Source of the DNA: Candidatus Methanomethylophilaceae archaeon | GTDB lineage: Archaea; Thermoplasmatota; Thermoplasmata; Methanomassiliicoccales; Methanomethylophilaceae | Direction: 5' to 3' | Assembly (NCBI GenBank): GCA_013329105.1 | Contig: DUKW01000160.1 | Span: 1-5,221 of the forward strand | Length of the DNA stretch: 5,221 nucleotides | Shown here: piece after piece, positions 4,941 to 5,221 of the stretch | Layout of the letters: every line of letters starts with the position of its first letter | Numbering within the stretch: the stretch's first letter is position 1 | Translations under genes and position numbers: made by a program | The notes under the pieces: generated by a model | What the model was told of the DNA's origin: nothing | The model's input: the letters and a program-made list of their open reading frames with translations, nothing else | Databases searched by the model: none

Positions 4941-5221
4941 ATGGAAAATAAGACCAGAGATATAGGTATAGATGTCAACCCTCCCGCATCCACCTGCAAC
5001 GATCCTCATTGCCCTTTCCACGGTAAGATGTCCGTGCGTGGCAGGATCATCAACGGTAAGGTGGTGTCTGTGAAGATGGACAGGACCGCGGTGGTTGAGC
5101 GCAACTATCTGAGATATCAGAAGAAATACGAGAGATTCGAGAAGAGAACTAGCCGATATGCTGTTCACGCCCCTCCCTGTATGGAGTTGAAGGTGGGGGA
5201 TGATGTGAGAAGATCGGAAGA
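4941..5221 (+). CDS. rps17: 30S ribosomal protein S17 (uS17), 3'-truncated
   Basis: S17 is a primary 16S rRNA-binding protein of the small subunit with an OB fold. About 90 reliable residues are present: RDIGIDVNPPASTCNDPHCPFHGKM (6-30), VRGRIINGKVVSVKMDRTAVVER (32-54), YLRYQKKYERFEKRTSRY (56-73), HAPPCMELKVGDDVR (76-90). This is the archaeal/eukaryotic type, including the N-terminal Cys/His cluster C19, H23, C24, H27. The ATG at 4941 has AGGTGAT (4931-4937) upstream, overlapping the previous gene's TGA. The frame stays open to the end of the window. However, bases 5211-5221 look like sequencing adapter, so residues after R90 (RSE...) should not be trusted. In the family, VR is followed by a pattern like IAECRPLSKTK, which is missing here. 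About 15-20 C-terminal residues are absent. Confidence 0.96.
   Translation, partial: MENKTRDIGIDVNPPASTCNDPHCPFHGKMSVRGRIINGKVVSVKMDRTAVVERNYLRYQKKYERFEKRTSRYAVHAPPCMELKVGDDVRRSE
5211..5221 (+). other. Probable untrimmed Illumina adapter at the sequence end
   Basis: The final 11 bases AGATCGGAAGA are identical to the first 11 bases of the common Illumina TruSeq adapter (AGATCGGAAGAGC). They fall at the very end of the sequence, and the S17 reading frame departs from its family consensus exactly here (VRRSE instead of a VRIAEC-like pattern). This is most simply read-through adapter retained in the assembly, not genomic DNA. Confidence 0.85.

Noticed and set aside
1..5221. A novel or accessory system hidden in the cluster
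   Set aside because: Every base is accounted for by known core translation and RNase P genes in their usual archaeal order, with gaps of at most 12 bases; no insertion, foreign gene or repeat was found.

Overview
This window is part of the conserved archaeal ribosomal-protein supercluster (S10/spc type). All genes are on the + strand and packed end to end. The order is L3 (5' end missing), L4, L23, L2, S19, L22, S3, L29, translation initiation factor aIF1 (SUI1), RNase P protein component 1 (Rpp29/Pop4 family) and S17 (3' end missing). The insertion of aIF1 and the RNase P protein between L29 and S17 is an archaeal arrangement, known from many euryarchaea and absent from bacteria. The proteins are archaeal/eukaryotic in type: a short L23, an L4 with the HPP loop, an S19 ending in the SSKFMPLK tail, and an S17 starting with RDIGIDV. 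The host is therefore an archaeon, most likely a euryarchaeote in the broad sense. A Thermoplasmatota/Methanomassiliicoccales-like lineage is a guess from the general look of the proteins, not a demonstrated placement.

Layout: positions 1-728 hold the C-terminal part of L3. From 731 to 2972 come L4, L23, L2 and S19; from 2981 to 4378 come L22, S3 and L29. aIF1 (4378-4677) and the RNase P protein (4679-4936) follow, and S17 begins at 4941 and runs off the end. Junctions range from a 4-base overlap (ATGA, S3/L29) to a 12-base gap (L23/L2). There is no room for internal promoters or terminators, and none were seen. The operon promoter must lie upstream of the window. No tRNA, rRNA, mobile element, repeat array or CRISPR was seen.

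Functionally, the genes supply 50S proteins around the peptidyl transferase centre and exit tunnel (L2, L3, L4, L22, L23, L29), 30S proteins (S3, S17, S19), a start-codon selection factor (aIF1) and a tRNA 5'-processing subunit. They are probably made from one polycistronic mRNA with translational coupling. At four junctions the upstream TGA stop lies inside a Shine-Dalgarno-like GGTGA/GTGATC motif of the next gene.

The most practical observation is at the 3' end. The last 11 bases (5211-5221, AGATCGGAAGA) are identical to the start of the standard Illumina TruSeq adapter, and exactly there the S17 protein leaves its family consensus. The window end is probably a contig end carrying untrimmed adapter. 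I found no evidence of a new biological system; this is a core housekeeping locus.
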